In this document: positions 25,342 through 34,024 of the stretch, one piece after another | Numbering within the stretch: the first letter of the stretch is position 1 | Layout: the number at the start of each line of letters is the position of its first letter | Source: Chryseobacterium sp. H1D6B | Lineage (GTDB): Bacteria > Bacteroidota > Bacteroidia > Flavobacteriales > Weeksellaceae | Assembly: GCF_029892445.1 (NCBI RefSeq) | Contig: NZ_JARXVJ010000001.1 | Coordinates: forward strand, 3,782,001 to 3,846,000 | Length of the DNA: 64,000 nt | Reading direction: 5' to 3' | Position numbers and translations under genes: made by a program | The notes under the pieces: model-generated | Database searches by the model: none | What the model was told of the DNA's origin: nothing | The model's input: the letters and a program-made list of their open reading frames with translations, nothing else

Positions 25342-25375
25342 GAGTAATTTTTTATTAGTAATACAAAGGTATAAT

Positions 25376-25401
25376 AAAAACATACTAATTAGTATGTTTT
25401 T
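25376..25401. promoter_or_regulatory. TetR operator 1, perfect 26-bp palindrome
   Basis: CATACTAATTAGTATG flanked by A5 and T5, fully palindromic, between the tetR stop and the membrane-gene start. It covers the spacer just upstream of the TACCTTTG -7 element on the minus strand, an ideal place for repression. Its core ATACTAATTAGTAT resembles the site at 26007-26020. Confidence 0.75.
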
Positions 25402-25411
25402 GAATAAAAAA

Positions 25412-26002
25412 TTATTTCAGTGTTTCCAGATACGTCTTAAGTTGCTTTAAATAAACAAGATAAATTGACTTGCTGTTTTCTAATTTTCCTAAATTTCTGA
25501 TTCCCCAATACCCTGACATTACAAAAACAGCCACCTCCCGCGCATGGGTATCTTCTCTAATTTCACCTTTTTTCTTACCTCTTTCAATGGATTCTATAAT
25601 TGCATTTTCCCACTGTTTTGTCAGACTGTTTAAAGCTTTAGTGAATTCAATATTCCAAGGGGCCATTTCCTGTGTGAAATTAGAGGCAGGACAGCCGTAT
25701 TCCACTTTCAAAAAATCATTTTCCATTAGAATACCATGCATCAGCTGATAAATAATATCTGTTGGATTTTCCTCATTTTGAAAAGGCTTGATAAAAGTAG
25801 TGTTGAAATTAACTTTCATTAATTCATTGATAATAGCAACGCCCATTTCGTCTTTAGTTTTAAAGTGATAATAAAAAGCACCTTTTGTCACCTGAGTGGT
25901 TGCTATAATTTCATCCACACTGGTTGCCTGATAGCCTTTCATATAGATAAGTTCAAATGCCTTCTGAAGGATATTAAACCGGGTTGCTTCTGACTTTTTC
26001 AT
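25412..26002 (-). CDS. TetR/AcrR-family transcriptional regulator
   Basis: 196 residues: N-terminal HTH (SVDEIIATTQVTKGAFYYHFKTKDEMG) and an effector domain ending in VMSGYWGIRNLGKL and VYLKQLKTYLETL, like AcrR-type regulators with a TetR_C domain. Operators lie on both sides of the gene (25376-25401 and 26007-26020), suggesting autoregulation and repression of the downstream membrane/DUF3817/rhodanese genes. The MFS exporter divergent from it (26180) is a further possible target. Confidence 0.95.
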   Translation of the reverse strand: MKKSEATRFNILQKAFELIYMKGYQATSVDEIIATTQVTKGAFYYHFKTKDEMGVAIINELMKVNFNTTFIKPFQNEENPTDIIYQLMHGILMENDFLKVEYGCPASNFTQEMAPWNIEFTKALNSLTKQWENAIIESIERGKKKGEIREDTHAREVAVFVMSGYWGIRNLGKLENSKSIYLVYLKQLKTYLETLK

Positions 26003-26006
26003 TTAG

Positions 26007-26020
26007 ATACTGATTGGTAT
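26007..26020. promoter_or_regulatory. TetR operator 2, upstream of tetR
   Basis: ATACTGATTGGTAT, differing from the operator-1 core ATACTAATTAGTAT at two positions, four bases upstream of the tetR ATG. Confidence 0.6.
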
Positions 26021-26179
26021 TATTTACAAAGGAACAACATTTTTTATTGATTTCAAATTTAAATTAAACACGTTTTAGTATCATTATAATAATACTTTAC
26101 TATTATTTAAGTTATTTTTATAATACATTAATTCGCTGGAAATTTGCAGTATTAAAATCATGTTACAAAAATAGAAACG

Positions 26180-27415
26180 ATGAACTATCAAAATGAGAAA
26201 CAGGCTTCCCATTCAAAACCTGAAAATAAAACAAAAAAGAACACAAGACTTCCTGCTGCGCTTTGGGCATTAACGATCAGTGCTTTCGGGATTGGTACTA
26301 CAGAATTTGTAATTGTAGGTCTGCTGCCCACTGTTGCCGGTGATTTAGGAATATCAATTCCATCTGCGGGACTTTTGGTAAGTCTGTATGCTATAGGTGT
26401 TGCGGTCGGTGCACCCGTTTTAACCGCTTTAACGGGAAAAATACCCCGAAAGGCATTATTAATTTCTATCATGCTTTTATTTGTTATCGGAAACGGTCTG
26501 GCTTCTATTGCCCCTGGATTCGTTACTTTAGTTCTTGCAAGAATATTAACCGGCTTTGCGCACGGTGTTTATTTTTCTATAGGATCCACCATTGCTGCTT
26601 CTCTGGTTCCTGAAGAAAAAAGAGCAACAGCCATATCCATTATGTTCTCCGGACTTACTGTCGCAATCGTTACAGGAGTTCCGCTAGGAACTTTTATCGG
26701 CCAGCATTTCGGATGGAGGGCTACGTTCGTAGGAGTCGCTATTTTAGGAATAATTGGATTGATTGCAAGTATAATCCTTGTTCCGAAAACTTTACAAAAA
26801 GGAAAAACGGCTTCTTTACAACAGCAGGTAAAAGTCTTAGCCAATAAACGTCTGATTTTTGCTTTTTTAATGACAGCAATGGGGTATGGGGGAACTTTTG
26901 TGGTCTTCACTTATCTTTCACCTATTTTACAGGAAATTACAGGATTTAAAGAATCTGTTGTGACAATTATCTTATTGGTCTATGGAATTGCAATTGCATT
27001 GGGAAATTTAATTGGCGGTAAAGCAGCTAATAAAAATCCTTTAAAAATATTACTCTGGATGTTTGCGGCACAGGGTTTTGTACTGCTGGCATTTTACTTT
27101 ACAGTAAACAGTCCTGTGCTTAGTATCATTACTCTTTTCTTTTTAGGAGGATTGTCATTTGCTACTGTTCCCGGACTGCAGCTTTTAGTAGTACAGATCG
27201 CTGAAAAAGAACTTCCGGGTACTGAAGACGTAGCTTCTGGAATTAATATTGCGGCTTTTAATATCGGTATTGCAATAGGTGCTTATACCGGAGGCTTAAT
27301 TGTAACTTCATCATTAGGACTGGGAAGCACGCCCTGGATCGGTGCTTTATTTTTACTGGCCACTGTAGCAATCACCTTTTACAGTATTCATTTAAATAAA
27401 AAAGAAATAAAATAA
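26180..27415 (+). CDS. MFS transporter, arabinose-efflux/AraJ-type exporter
   Basis: 411 residues, about twelve membrane segments preceded by a hydrophilic head (NEKQASHSKPENKTKKN). The start FGIGTTEFVIVGLLPTVAGDLGIS and the segment TGKIPRKALLISIML are typical of the AraJ/PbuE/YdhP branch, which exports sugars, purines or drugs. It is divergent from the tetR unit with a 177-base gap, so the same TetR might control it, though no clear operator copy is seen right before the gene. Confidence 0.93.
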   Translation: MNYQNEKQASHSKPENKTKKNTRLPAALWALTISAFGIGTTEFVIVGLLPTVAGDLGISIPSAGLLVSLYAIGVAVGAPVLTALTGKIPRKALLISIMLLFVIGNGLASIAPGFVTLVLARILTGFAHGVYFSIGSTIAASLVPEEKRATAISIMFSGLTVAIVTGVPLGTFIGQHFGWRATFVGVAILGIIGLIASIILVPKTLQKGKTASLQQQVKVLANKRLIFAFLMTAMGYGGTFVVFTYLSPILQEITGFKESVVTIILLVYGIAIALGNLIGGKAANKNPLKILLWMFAAQGFVLLAFYFTVNSPVLSIITLFFLGGLSFATVPGLQLLVVQIAEKELPGTEDVASGINIAAFNIGIAIGAYTGGLIVTSSLGLGSTPWIGALFLLATVAITFYSIHLNKKEIK

Positions 27416-27481
27416 ACTGTTATTTTAAAATATTCGGTGGCTGTTCAATGATTTAGGCAGTCTCTTTTATTTTAAACCGTT

Positions 27482-28969
27482 TCAAATTAATTTTTCTACA
27501 CTTTTAGAAAGAATTTCTATACTGGTTTTCATTTCATCAAAATTCATATTTCCATATCCCAGTCTGGTTGCTGTAAGGTTTTTATTTTGATACAGAAGTG
27601 TTTTAGGGATAAAAAGGTTATTCCGGGAGCATTCACGGCTGAGGTGCATGAGATTGACTGGTATTTTCCATTCAGCCCAGACTGCAAGACCGCCCGAAGG
27701 TTTTCGGAATTCTATAGAATCACTCATATGCTCTTCTAATAATCCAGCGAAATAATCTCTTCTTTCCTGATAGATCTTCAATGATTTTTTTAGATACCGG
27801 TGTATTTCTCCTTCTGCAATCATTTCTCCCAGAACCTGCTCCATCAATATATCTCCCTGCCGGTCTATAATCCCTAAATATTTACGCATTTCGATCATTA
27901 AATTCTCCGGCGCTACAATAAAACCCGTCCGGAATCCCGGCGCGAGTGATTTCCCAAATGAACCTATGTAAATAACCATCCCATTCGTATCTGCGCTGGC
28001 CAAAGGAAGAATAGGACTTTTATCGTAATGAAAATCGTAATCGTAATCATCTTCAAGAATGATAAACCCGTATTCACCGGCCAGATTAAGAAGTTCAAGT
28101 CTCCGCTGTGCACTCAGTGTTACTGTAGTAGGATAATGGTGGTGCGGCGTGAGGTAAAGCATCCGTATTTTCTGCTTTTTACACATCTCACGGACACCTT
28201 CTACGCTGATTCCTTCGTCGTCAATAGGAACAGACAGAATTTGAACTCCTGCTTTTTGAAAGATCATATTTACTGAAAAATAACTCAATGCTCCTACCAA
28301 AACAGCGTCACCTTGGGACAGAAGGATTTCTGAGACAATATAAATACTCATCTCCGTACTTCTGGTGATCAGAAGATTGTTTTTAGAAATGGATAATCCT
28401 CGGGATAAATTAAGATAATGGGATAGGTGTTTCTTAAAAAACTCACTGCCGTCATGATTATAATGCCCGAGCATTTTCTGATGGGCTTTACGTTTTAATG
28501 TTGAGCTGTAAATTCTTGAATGCTGGTCAATCTGCGTAAGCCTGATGTCCGGTACGCCGTCATTAAATAAATATTCACAATTGGAATGCTCAAAAGGATT
28601 ATCAAGAATATTAGATGTTTTAAAAGAAAAACCTGTCGACTTAGGGTAATGCTTAAGATCTGTTTTATCAAAAACACCAATCTTTAATGGAATCTCTTCA
28701 TTTTTTCCAATGACAAATGTTCCTTTATTAGGCAGGCTTTCCACCCATCCCTGGGCAGATAATTCATCATAAACCGCGACAATGGTATTCCTGTGAACTT
28801 CTAGAATCTGGCTCATTGCTCTCGTTCCGGGAAGTTTGGTGCCCAAAGGAAGATACCCTCTCTGAATCGCATTGATCAGCTGGTTAGCCGTCTGCATATA
28901 CATAGAAGTATCAGATTTTCTATCAATTTTAATAAAACTTTTATAAGGAACATCAACCGGACTATTCAT
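27482..28969 (-). CDS. MocR-family regulator divergent from the biotin operon
   Basis: 495 residues: GntR winged helix (LPGTRAMSQILEVHRNTIVAVYDEL) and an aminotransferase domain with PLP lysine kept in YIGSFGKSLAPGFRTGFI and ILEDDYDYDFHYDKSP. It starts 67 bases from the diiron-bioF operon and is its natural candidate regulator. Because MocR domains bind amino compounds through PLP, the biotin intermediates KAPA or DAPA (amines made by BioF and BioA) are possible effectors; this is inference. Known biotin regulators are BirA, BioR and BioQ, so a MocR here would be different. Confidence 0.93.
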   Translation of the reverse strand: MNSPVDVPYKSFIKIDRKSDTSMYMQTANQLINAIQRGYLPLGTKLPGTRAMSQILEVHRNTIVAVYDELSAQGWVESLPNKGTFVIGKNEEIPLKIGVFDKTDLKHYPKSTGFSFKTSNILDNPFEHSNCEYLFNDGVPDIRLTQIDQHSRIYSSTLKRKAHQKMLGHYNHDGSEFFKKHLSHYLNLSRGLSISKNNLLITRSTEMSIYIVSEILLSQGDAVLVGALSYFSVNMIFQKAGVQILSVPIDDEGISVEGVREMCKKQKIRMLYLTPHHHYPTTVTLSAQRRLELLNLAGEYGFIILEDDYDYDFHYDKSPILPLASADTNGMVIYIGSFGKSLAPGFRTGFIVAPENLMIEMRKYLGIIDRQGDILMEQVLGEMIAEGEIHRYLKKSLKIYQERRDYFAGLLEEHMSDSIEFRKPSGGLAVWAEWKIPVNLMHLSRECSRNNLFIPKTLLYQNKNLTATRLGYGNMNFDEMKTSIEILSKSVEKLI

Positions 28970-28979
28970 AATGTAAAAA

Positions 28980-29008
28980 CTGGCACCATATAACCATCCG
29001 GCAATATA
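28980..29008. promoter_or_regulatory. Direct repeats in the mocR-biotin intergenic region
   Basis: CTGGCACCATATA (28980-28992) and CCGGCAATATA (28998-29008) share the pattern C(T/C)GGCA..ATATA at 18-bp spacing, just upstream of the TACATTTG -7 element. MocR proteins bind spaced direct repeats. I see no BirA-type TTGTAAAC palindrome. Confidence 0.5.
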
Positions 29009-29009
29009 C

Positions 29010-29017
29010 TACATTTG
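29010..29017 (+). promoter_or_regulatory. -7 element of the biotin operon
   Basis: TACATTTG matches TAnnTTTG and lies 19 bases before the first ATG of the operon. The -33 element is not clear, fitting a promoter that needs an activator. Confidence 0.5.
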
Positions 29018-29036
29018 AACCAAAATAAAAACGATT

Positions 29037-29648
29037 ATGCAGTTTTACGATCTATTAGAAAAGATTACAAAGGACAATAAAATCCATGCTAAATGGCTGA
29101 ATACACTGTCTTTCATGGAAAATGCAGGTGCCAGGAAAATTTCTGCCTGCGAACATTCTACTAACGTTAGTTTAATTCAATTAAAACATGCTGCAGAAGA
29201 GCACCGCCATGCTTATTATCTGAAAAAACAAATTGGAAAACTCAATCCGGATTTCTGTAAAACTTACGATAACGAAGAACTCTTAGGTTCATCTGCAACG
29301 AGACAATATCTTCATGCTTTAGACATTAAAACCTGCCGGTATCTTCAAAATAACTTATCTCTTACCAAAGAAGAGCTCAAATACGCCGCCTATTTATTTG
29401 TCACATATGCCATAGAACTCCGTGCTGATGATTTATATCCTGTATATCAAGATATACTCACTAAAGAATCCCATAAGATCATGGTAAAATCAATTATTCT
29501 GGAAGAAGAGGGGCATTTAGAAGAAATGATCAGCCAGCTTAATGATTTTTCAGCAGACTGGAAATCACACGCAGAACACATTCTTAAAATCGAAGAACGG
29601 CTTCATGACCAGTGGTTAAAAGCGATCGGCCAGGAAGTATTTAATTAA
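29037..29648 (+). CDS. Unrecognised ferritin-like diiron protein, first gene of the biotin operon
   Basis: 203 residues, largely helical. It carries the ferritin-like diiron ligand pattern: Glu28 (FMENAG), Glu55 and His58 as ExxH (AAEEHRHAYY), Glu127 (YAIELRADD), Glu157 and His160 as ExxH (LEEEGHLEEM). Spacings of 27 and 30 residues within each half are right for a four-helix bundle. I do not recognise a named family. Its stop touches the bioF start, so it is part of the biotin operon, which lacks any pimeloyl-forming gene. A diiron oxygenase that makes the pimeloyl precursor is the attractive inference; an iron-storage or unrelated redox role remains possible. Confidence 0.8.
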   Translation: MQFYDLLEKITKDNKIHAKWLNTLSFMENAGARKISACEHSTNVSLIQLKHAAEEHRHAYYLKKQIGKLNPDFCKTYDNEELLGSSATRQYLHALDIKTCRYLQNNLSLTKEELKYAAYLFVTYAIELRADDLYPVYQDILTKESHKIMVKSIILEEEGHLEEMISQLNDFSADWKSHAEHILKIEERLHDQWLKAIGQEVFN

Positions 29649-30764
29649 ATGAAAAACAGCAGCCTTGATCATCTGCAGCAAGCACTTGACAAAAGAAAAG
29701 AAGAAGGGACTTTAAGAACACTGCATCCAAGATCCGAGGGTATTGATTTTTATTCTACTGATTATTTAGGACTTGCCAGAAACAGTCGATTGCAGCAATT
29801 ACTGATTGATCAGATCATCAATGAACCTCAATTATTATCAGGGAGCACAGGATCAAGACTGATCAGCGGCAACAGTGATGAAGTGGCAGCAGTTGAAAAA
29901 TACATAGCTGCATATCACAAATATCCTGAAGCTTTAGTTTTTCCGTCAGGATACAATGCAAATCTGGCTTTATTTTCAACACTTCCCAGCCGTCATGATA
30001 CGATCCTTGTAGATGAACAGATCCACCGTTCAGTACATGATGCATGCAGGCTGTCTAATGCAAAGAAATTAAAATTCAAGCATAATGATCTTAAAGATTT
30101 GAGGGAGATTTTGAAAAGACAGACCGGCCCATGCTATATTGCTGTAGAAAGCCTCTATTCAATGGAGGGAGACCTTGCTCCGCTTAAAGAGATTACTGAG
30201 CTTGCCCATCGATATAACGCAGGTGTACTTGTAGATGAAGCGCATTCCTTTGGAGTTTTTGGCCATGGATTAGTCTCAGAGTACGGACTGCAGGATGAGG
30301 TTCTCGCAGCAGTAATCACTTATGGAAAAGCAATGGGTGCCCACGGAGCAGCTGTTCTCAGCAGTGAACTGGTAAAATCATATCTGGTCAATTTTGCATC
30401 TCCTTTTATTTATACTACTTCAGCTCAGGATCTGCAGTGGAGAAGCATACAAACAGGCTATGAATTTTTAAGAAAAAATAATGGTATATCAGAAAAACTT
30501 CAGGAAAATATAAGGATTTTCAGAAAGCAGGGATTACAGACTCCTTCATCAGAGAACAGTCCAATACAGGCAGTTTTAGTTCCGGATAACACCCGTTTGA
30601 AAGATTTACAGAAAACATTGTTTCAAAAGGACTTTCTCACGTATGCGGTCTACAGTCCAACTGTAAAAGCAGGAACTGAACGGCTTCGTATCTGCCTGCA
30701 CAGCTTCAACACAGAAAAGGAAATTACAGAACTAACGAAGATCATTAAACAATTTATACAATAA
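29649..30764 (+). CDS. bioF: 8-amino-7-oxononanoate synthase (KAPA synthase)
   Basis: 371 residues of the alpha-oxoamine synthase family. STDYLGLARN opening, GSTGSRLISGNS loop, VDEAHSFGVFG (Asp that holds the PLP ring nitrogen) and Schiff-base Lys227 in TYGKAMGAHGAA. It condenses pimeloyl-ACP/CoA with L-alanine to KAPA, the first committed step shared by all biotin pathways. ATG follows directly on the previous stop. In a biotin operon it is BioF rather than Kbl or SPT. The slightly short N-terminus is within family range. Confidence 0.94.
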   Translation: MKNSSLDHLQQALDKRKEEGTLRTLHPRSEGIDFYSTDYLGLARNSRLQQLLIDQIINEPQLLSGSTGSRLISGNSDEVAAVEKYIAAYHKYPEALVFPSGYNANLALFSTLPSRHDTILVDEQIHRSVHDACRLSNAKKLKFKHNDLKDLREILKRQTGPCYIAVESLYSMEGDLAPLKEITELAHRYNAGVLVDEAHSFGVFGHGLVSEYGLQDEVLAAVITYGKAMGAHGAAVLSSELVKSYLVNFASPFIYTTSAQDLQWRSIQTGYEFLRKNNGISEKLQENIRIFRKQGLQTPSSENSPIQAVLVPDNTRLKDLQKTLFQKDFLTYAVYSPTVKAGTERLRICLHSFNTEKEITELTKIIKQFIQ

Positions 30765-30768
30765 TAAA

Positions 30769-31383
30769 GTGCAGAAAAAATTATTTATAACAGGAATCGG
30801 AACAGGAGTAGGGAAAACAATCTGTTCTGCTGTACTGGTTCAATATTTCGAAGCAGACTACTGGAAACCGGTTCAGTCAGGGGATTTATTCTACACAGAC
30901 AGCATGGCTGTTAAAGATCTGACAGGAGAAGGGGCACAATTCTATCCCGAAACTTACCGCTTAAAATTAGCAGCGTCACCGCATCAGTCTGCATCAGCAG
31001 AAGGAAAATTAATTAAAGTAAGTGATTTTGAATTACCGCAAACAGAAAAAAATCTCATTGTAGAAGGAGCCGGCGGACTGATGGTTCCCCTTTCTGATGA
31101 TGAGCTGATGATTGACCTTATGGAAAAACTTAATATTCCTGTTGTACTTGTTGTAAGGGAATATTTAGGCTGTATCAATCATAGTTTACTCTCCATTATG
31201 GCATTGAAAGAAAAGGGACTGCAGTTAGAATATTTAGTACTGAACGGACATTTTCCTCACGATACAGAAAGGGTCATCTGTGCTTATCTTAATACTGAAA
31301 CAAAAGTCATCCGGATTCCAGATATGGAAAAACCAACGAAAGAAAACATTGAAAACATTACAAAGCAACTGAAAAATTTATAA
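30769..31383 (+). CDS. bioD: Dethiobiotin synthetase, GTG start
   Basis: 204 residues. P-loop GIGTGVGKT (residues 9-17), the carbamoylation/ATP site motif YWKPVQSGD and [11 protein letters not shown], all BioD marks. It closes the ureido ring of DAPA with CO2 and ATP. The start is GTG at 30769, four bases after the bioF stop; no ATG lies before the P-loop, so GTG is the only sensible start. Two bases separate it from bioB. Confidence 0.95.
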   Translation: MQKKLFITGIGTGVGKTICSAVLVQYFEADYWKPVQSGDLFYTDSMAVKDLTGEGAQFYPETYRLKLAASPHQSASAEGKLIKVSDFELPQTEKNLIVEGAGGLMVPLSDDELMIDLMEKLNIPVVLVVREYLGCINHSLLSIMALKEKGLQLEYLVLNGHFPHDTERVICAYLNTETKVIRIPDMEKPTKENIENITKQLKNL

Positions 31384-31385
31384 AA

Positions 31386-32369
31386 ATGGACATAAAAACA
31401 GAAATTAGGAATGATTGGACCAAACAGGAAATAGAAGAAATTTATAACCTTCCTTTATTAGAACTTATCTATAAAGCATCAACAGTACACAGAGAATGGC
31501 ACGATCCTGCTGAGGTGCAGATTTCTACGTTATTATCTATAAAAACAGGAGGATGTGTAGAAGACTGTTCTTACTGCGGACAGGCGGCCCGTTACCATAC
31601 AAATATCAAAGTTCAGGCTTTACTTCCTACAGAAACCGTCATTGCCCATGCCCAGAAAGCCAAAGACAGCGGTTCTTCCCGTTTCTGTATGGCCGCGGCA
31701 TGGCGTGAAGTCCGTAACAATAGAGATTTTGACCGTGTCATTGATATGGTAAAAGGTGTCAACGAATTAGGCCTTGAAGTATGCTGTACTCTCGGAATGC
31801 TGACAGAAGAGCAGGCTGTACGTCTTCAGGAAGCCGGGTTATATGCATACAATCATAATCTCGATACTTCAGAACAATATTATGAAGAAATTATCTCCAC
31901 CCGTACTTTTGACAACAGGATCAATACGATCAACAACGTAAGAAACGCAGGAATTACAGTATGTTCAGGAGGGATTATCGGATTAGGAGAAACCCACAGA
32001 GACAGAATTTCAATGCTTCTGACTCTAGCTACAATGCCTAAACATCCGGAATCAGTTCCAATTAATGCTTTAGCCAGAGTAGCAGGTACGCCGCTTGAAA
32101 ACAATCCTAAAGTCGACACTTGGGAAATGGTAAGAATGATCGCGACAGCAAGAATTGTTATGCCCGCTTCTATAGTCCGTCTCAGCGCAGGCCGTATAGA
32201 AATGAGTGAATTTGAACAGGGCTGGTGTTTTATGGCCGGAGCCAATTCTATTTTCACAGGAGAAAGAGAAACGCTGCTGGTAACCCCAAATCCAGGTGTT
32301 TCAGAGGATATGCAGATGCTGCAGACATTAGGTCTTAAACCCATGAAAAGAGAAGAAGTTAGATGTTAA
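31386..32369 (+). CDS. bioB: Biotin synthase (radical SAM)
   Basis: 327 residues. Radical SAM cluster CVEDCSYC (Cys57, Cys61, Cys64), [35 protein letters not shown] and the C-terminal second-cluster region [17 protein letters not shown], with Arg in [10 protein letters not shown]. BioB inserts sulfur into dethiobiotin using a [4Fe-4S] and a sacrificial [2Fe-2S] cluster. Typical length and complete. Followed by bioA after 47 bases. Confidence 0.97.
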   Translation: MDIKTEIRNDWTKQEIEEIYNLPLLELIYKASTVHREWHDPAEVQISTLLSIKTGGCVEDCSYCGQAARYHTNIKVQALLPTETVIAHAQKAKDSGSSRFCMAAAWREVRNNRDFDRVIDMVKGVNELGLEVCCTLGMLTEEQAVRLQEAGLYAYNHNLDTSEQYYEEIISTRTFDNRINTINNVRNAGITVCSGGIIGLGETHRDRISMLLTLATMPKHPESVPINALARVAGTPLENNPKVDTWEMVRMIATARIVMPASIVRLSAGRIEMSEFEQGWCFMAGANSIFTGERETLLVTPNPGVSEDMQMLQTLGLKPMKREEVRC

Positions 32370-32416
32370 AAACTACCTGTTTTTCCATGAAATTTCCCCA
32401 TTTTAAATAATCAATT

Positions 32417-33691
32417 ATGCATAATTTAAAAGAAAGAGACCGGGTTGTCAACTGGCATCCCTACACCCAGATGAAAACCGCAGATGATGCAGTTCCCATC
32501 ATCCGCGGAAAAGGAGTCTACCTTTATGACAATGAAGGAAAACGATATATCGATGCTGTATCTTCGTGGTGGGTTACTCTTCACGGGCATGCTCATCCCT
32601 ACATCGCTCAGCGTGTTTTTGAACAGTTAAATACTTTAGAACAAGTTATTTTTGCAGGTTTCACTCATGAGCCTGCTGTACAGCTTTCCGAAAATTTATT
32701 GAAACTGCTGCCAAATAACCAGAAGAAGGCTTTCTACTCAGATAACGGCTCCTGTGCGGTGGAGGTTGCACTTAAAATGTGCCTACAGTATGCTTATAAT
32801 CAAGAAAGCAAAAAAAATAAAGTAATAGCTTTCAAAAATGCTTATCACGGCGATACTTTCGGAGCGATGTCTGTAAGCGGAAGAAGTGTATGGACGCAGC
32901 CTTTTAAAGATCTTCTTTTTGAAGTCGTATTTATTGACACCCCAAATTCTGAAAATCTTGAAGATTTAAAAAAGCAGATCGAAAGCATAGCCGGCCAGAC
33001 AGCCTGCTTTATTTATGAACCCTTAGTACAGGGCGCAGCGGGAATGCTGATGTATAAAGCAGAGCATCTTGATGAACTTATGAAGTGCTGCCGTGAGAAA
33101 AAAATACTGTTGATCCAAGATGAGGTATTCACAGGATTTGGAAGAACGGGAAAACTGTTTGCAGCAGATCATCTTTCTCAAAAGCCGGATATTATGTGTT
33201 TTTCAAAAGGGTTAACCGGAGGAACAATGCCGATGGGAATCACCACCTGCTCAAATGATATTTACAATGTGTTTTTGTCAGATGATAAATATAAGGCGTT
33301 ATTCCACGGGCATTCTTTTACCGCTAATCCTCTGGCCTGTGCCGCTGCTTTAGCAAGTATGGAACTTTTATTAAAAGAGCAGACTCAATTGGACATAGAA
33401 CGTATATCTCAAAAGCATTCCGGTTTTGCAAAAACTCTTAATAATCATCTTCAAGTTGAAAATGTCCGCCAGACCGGGACAATTTTAGCGTTTGAATGTA
33501 TTACTGATGAACAAACCTCTTATTTTAATGAAATAGGAAGAATACTCTATGATAATTTTTTGCGGCGGGGGATCATCATTCGTCCGTTAGGAAATGTAAT
33601 ATATCTGGTTCCGCCTTACTGCATTAGTTCAGATGAACTGGATTTTATTTATAAAAATATTTTAGAGGTCTTAGATCAATTCAAACATTAA
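32417..33691 (+). CDS. bioA: Adenosylmethionine-8-amino-7-oxononanoate aminotransferase (DAPA synthase)
   Basis: 424 residues, class III aminotransferase: NWHPYTQMKTADD and SSWWVTLHGHAHPYI are typical BioA N-terminal motifs (SAM-binding Trp pair), IQDEVFTGFGRTGKLFA is the PLP site and Lys264 in CFSKGLTGGTMPMG binds PLP. It transaminates KAPA to DAPA with SAM as donor. Last gene of the biotin operon, giving the full late pathway F-D-B-A. It converges on an HxlR remnant, overlapping its stop by three bases. Confidence 0.96.
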   Translation: MHNLKERDRVVNWHPYTQMKTADDAVPIIRGKGVYLYDNEGKRYIDAVSSWWVTLHGHAHPYIAQRVFEQLNTLEQVIFAGFTHEPAVQLSENLLKLLPNNQKKAFYSDNGSCAVEVALKMCLQYAYNQESKKNKVIAFKNAYHGDTFGAMSVSGRSVWTQPFKDLLFEVVFIDTPNSENLEDLKKQIESIAGQTACFIYEPLVQGAAGMLMYKAEHLDELMKCCREKKILLIQDEVFTGFGRTGKLFAADHLSQKPDIMCFSKGLTGGTMPMGITTCSNDIYNVFLSDDKYKALFHGHSFTANPLACAAALASMELLLKEQTQLDIERISQKHSGFAKTLNNHLQVENVRQTGTILAFECITDEQTSYFNEIGRILYDNFLRRGIIIRPLGNVIYLVPPYCISSDELDFIYKNILEVLDQFKH

Positions 33692-33954
33692 AGATCTGTT
33701 CCCCAATCATGCAGCGCATCAATGACAGGGCCTAATTTCACGGCTTTTTCCGTAAGCCTGTAATACACTTCTGGAGGAAAATTATATACTTCAACACGTT
33801 GAATGATACCGTCTTCCTCCAGTTGTCTTAACTGTTCCGAAAGTACTTTTTTTGAAACGCTGGGCATATTCCGCCATAATTCCACAAAACGTACTTTTTC
33901 TTCCTGAAAGAGAGTAAGCAGTATCAACAGCTTCCACAGATCAATAAAAACAAC
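33688..33954 (-). pseudogene. HxlR-family regulator remnant, N-terminus lost
   Basis: The frame reads stop, then VVFIDLWKLLILLTLFQ, then the full HxlR winged helix (FVELWRNMPSVSKKVLSEQLRQ, EDGIIQRVEVY) to the normal end. HxlR proteins begin about 20-25 residues earlier with a conserved Cys and IGGKW motif; here only a degraded IDLWK remains and a stop follows upstream. The only starts inside are TTG/CTG codons within the DNA-binding fold. It is therefore probably a 5'-truncated pseudogene; a short functional form starting at TTG 33927 is less likely. Confidence 0.65.
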
Positions 33955-34024
33955 TTAGAAAAAAGATGTCTTATTTTAAATGACGGAGAAGAAGCCGGTT
34001 TAAATTTTACAGAAAATTAAAATC

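Noticed and set aside
28970..29036. BirA-type operator before the biotin genes
   Set aside because: No TTGTAAAC-like palindrome could be found; only the direct repeats are visible.
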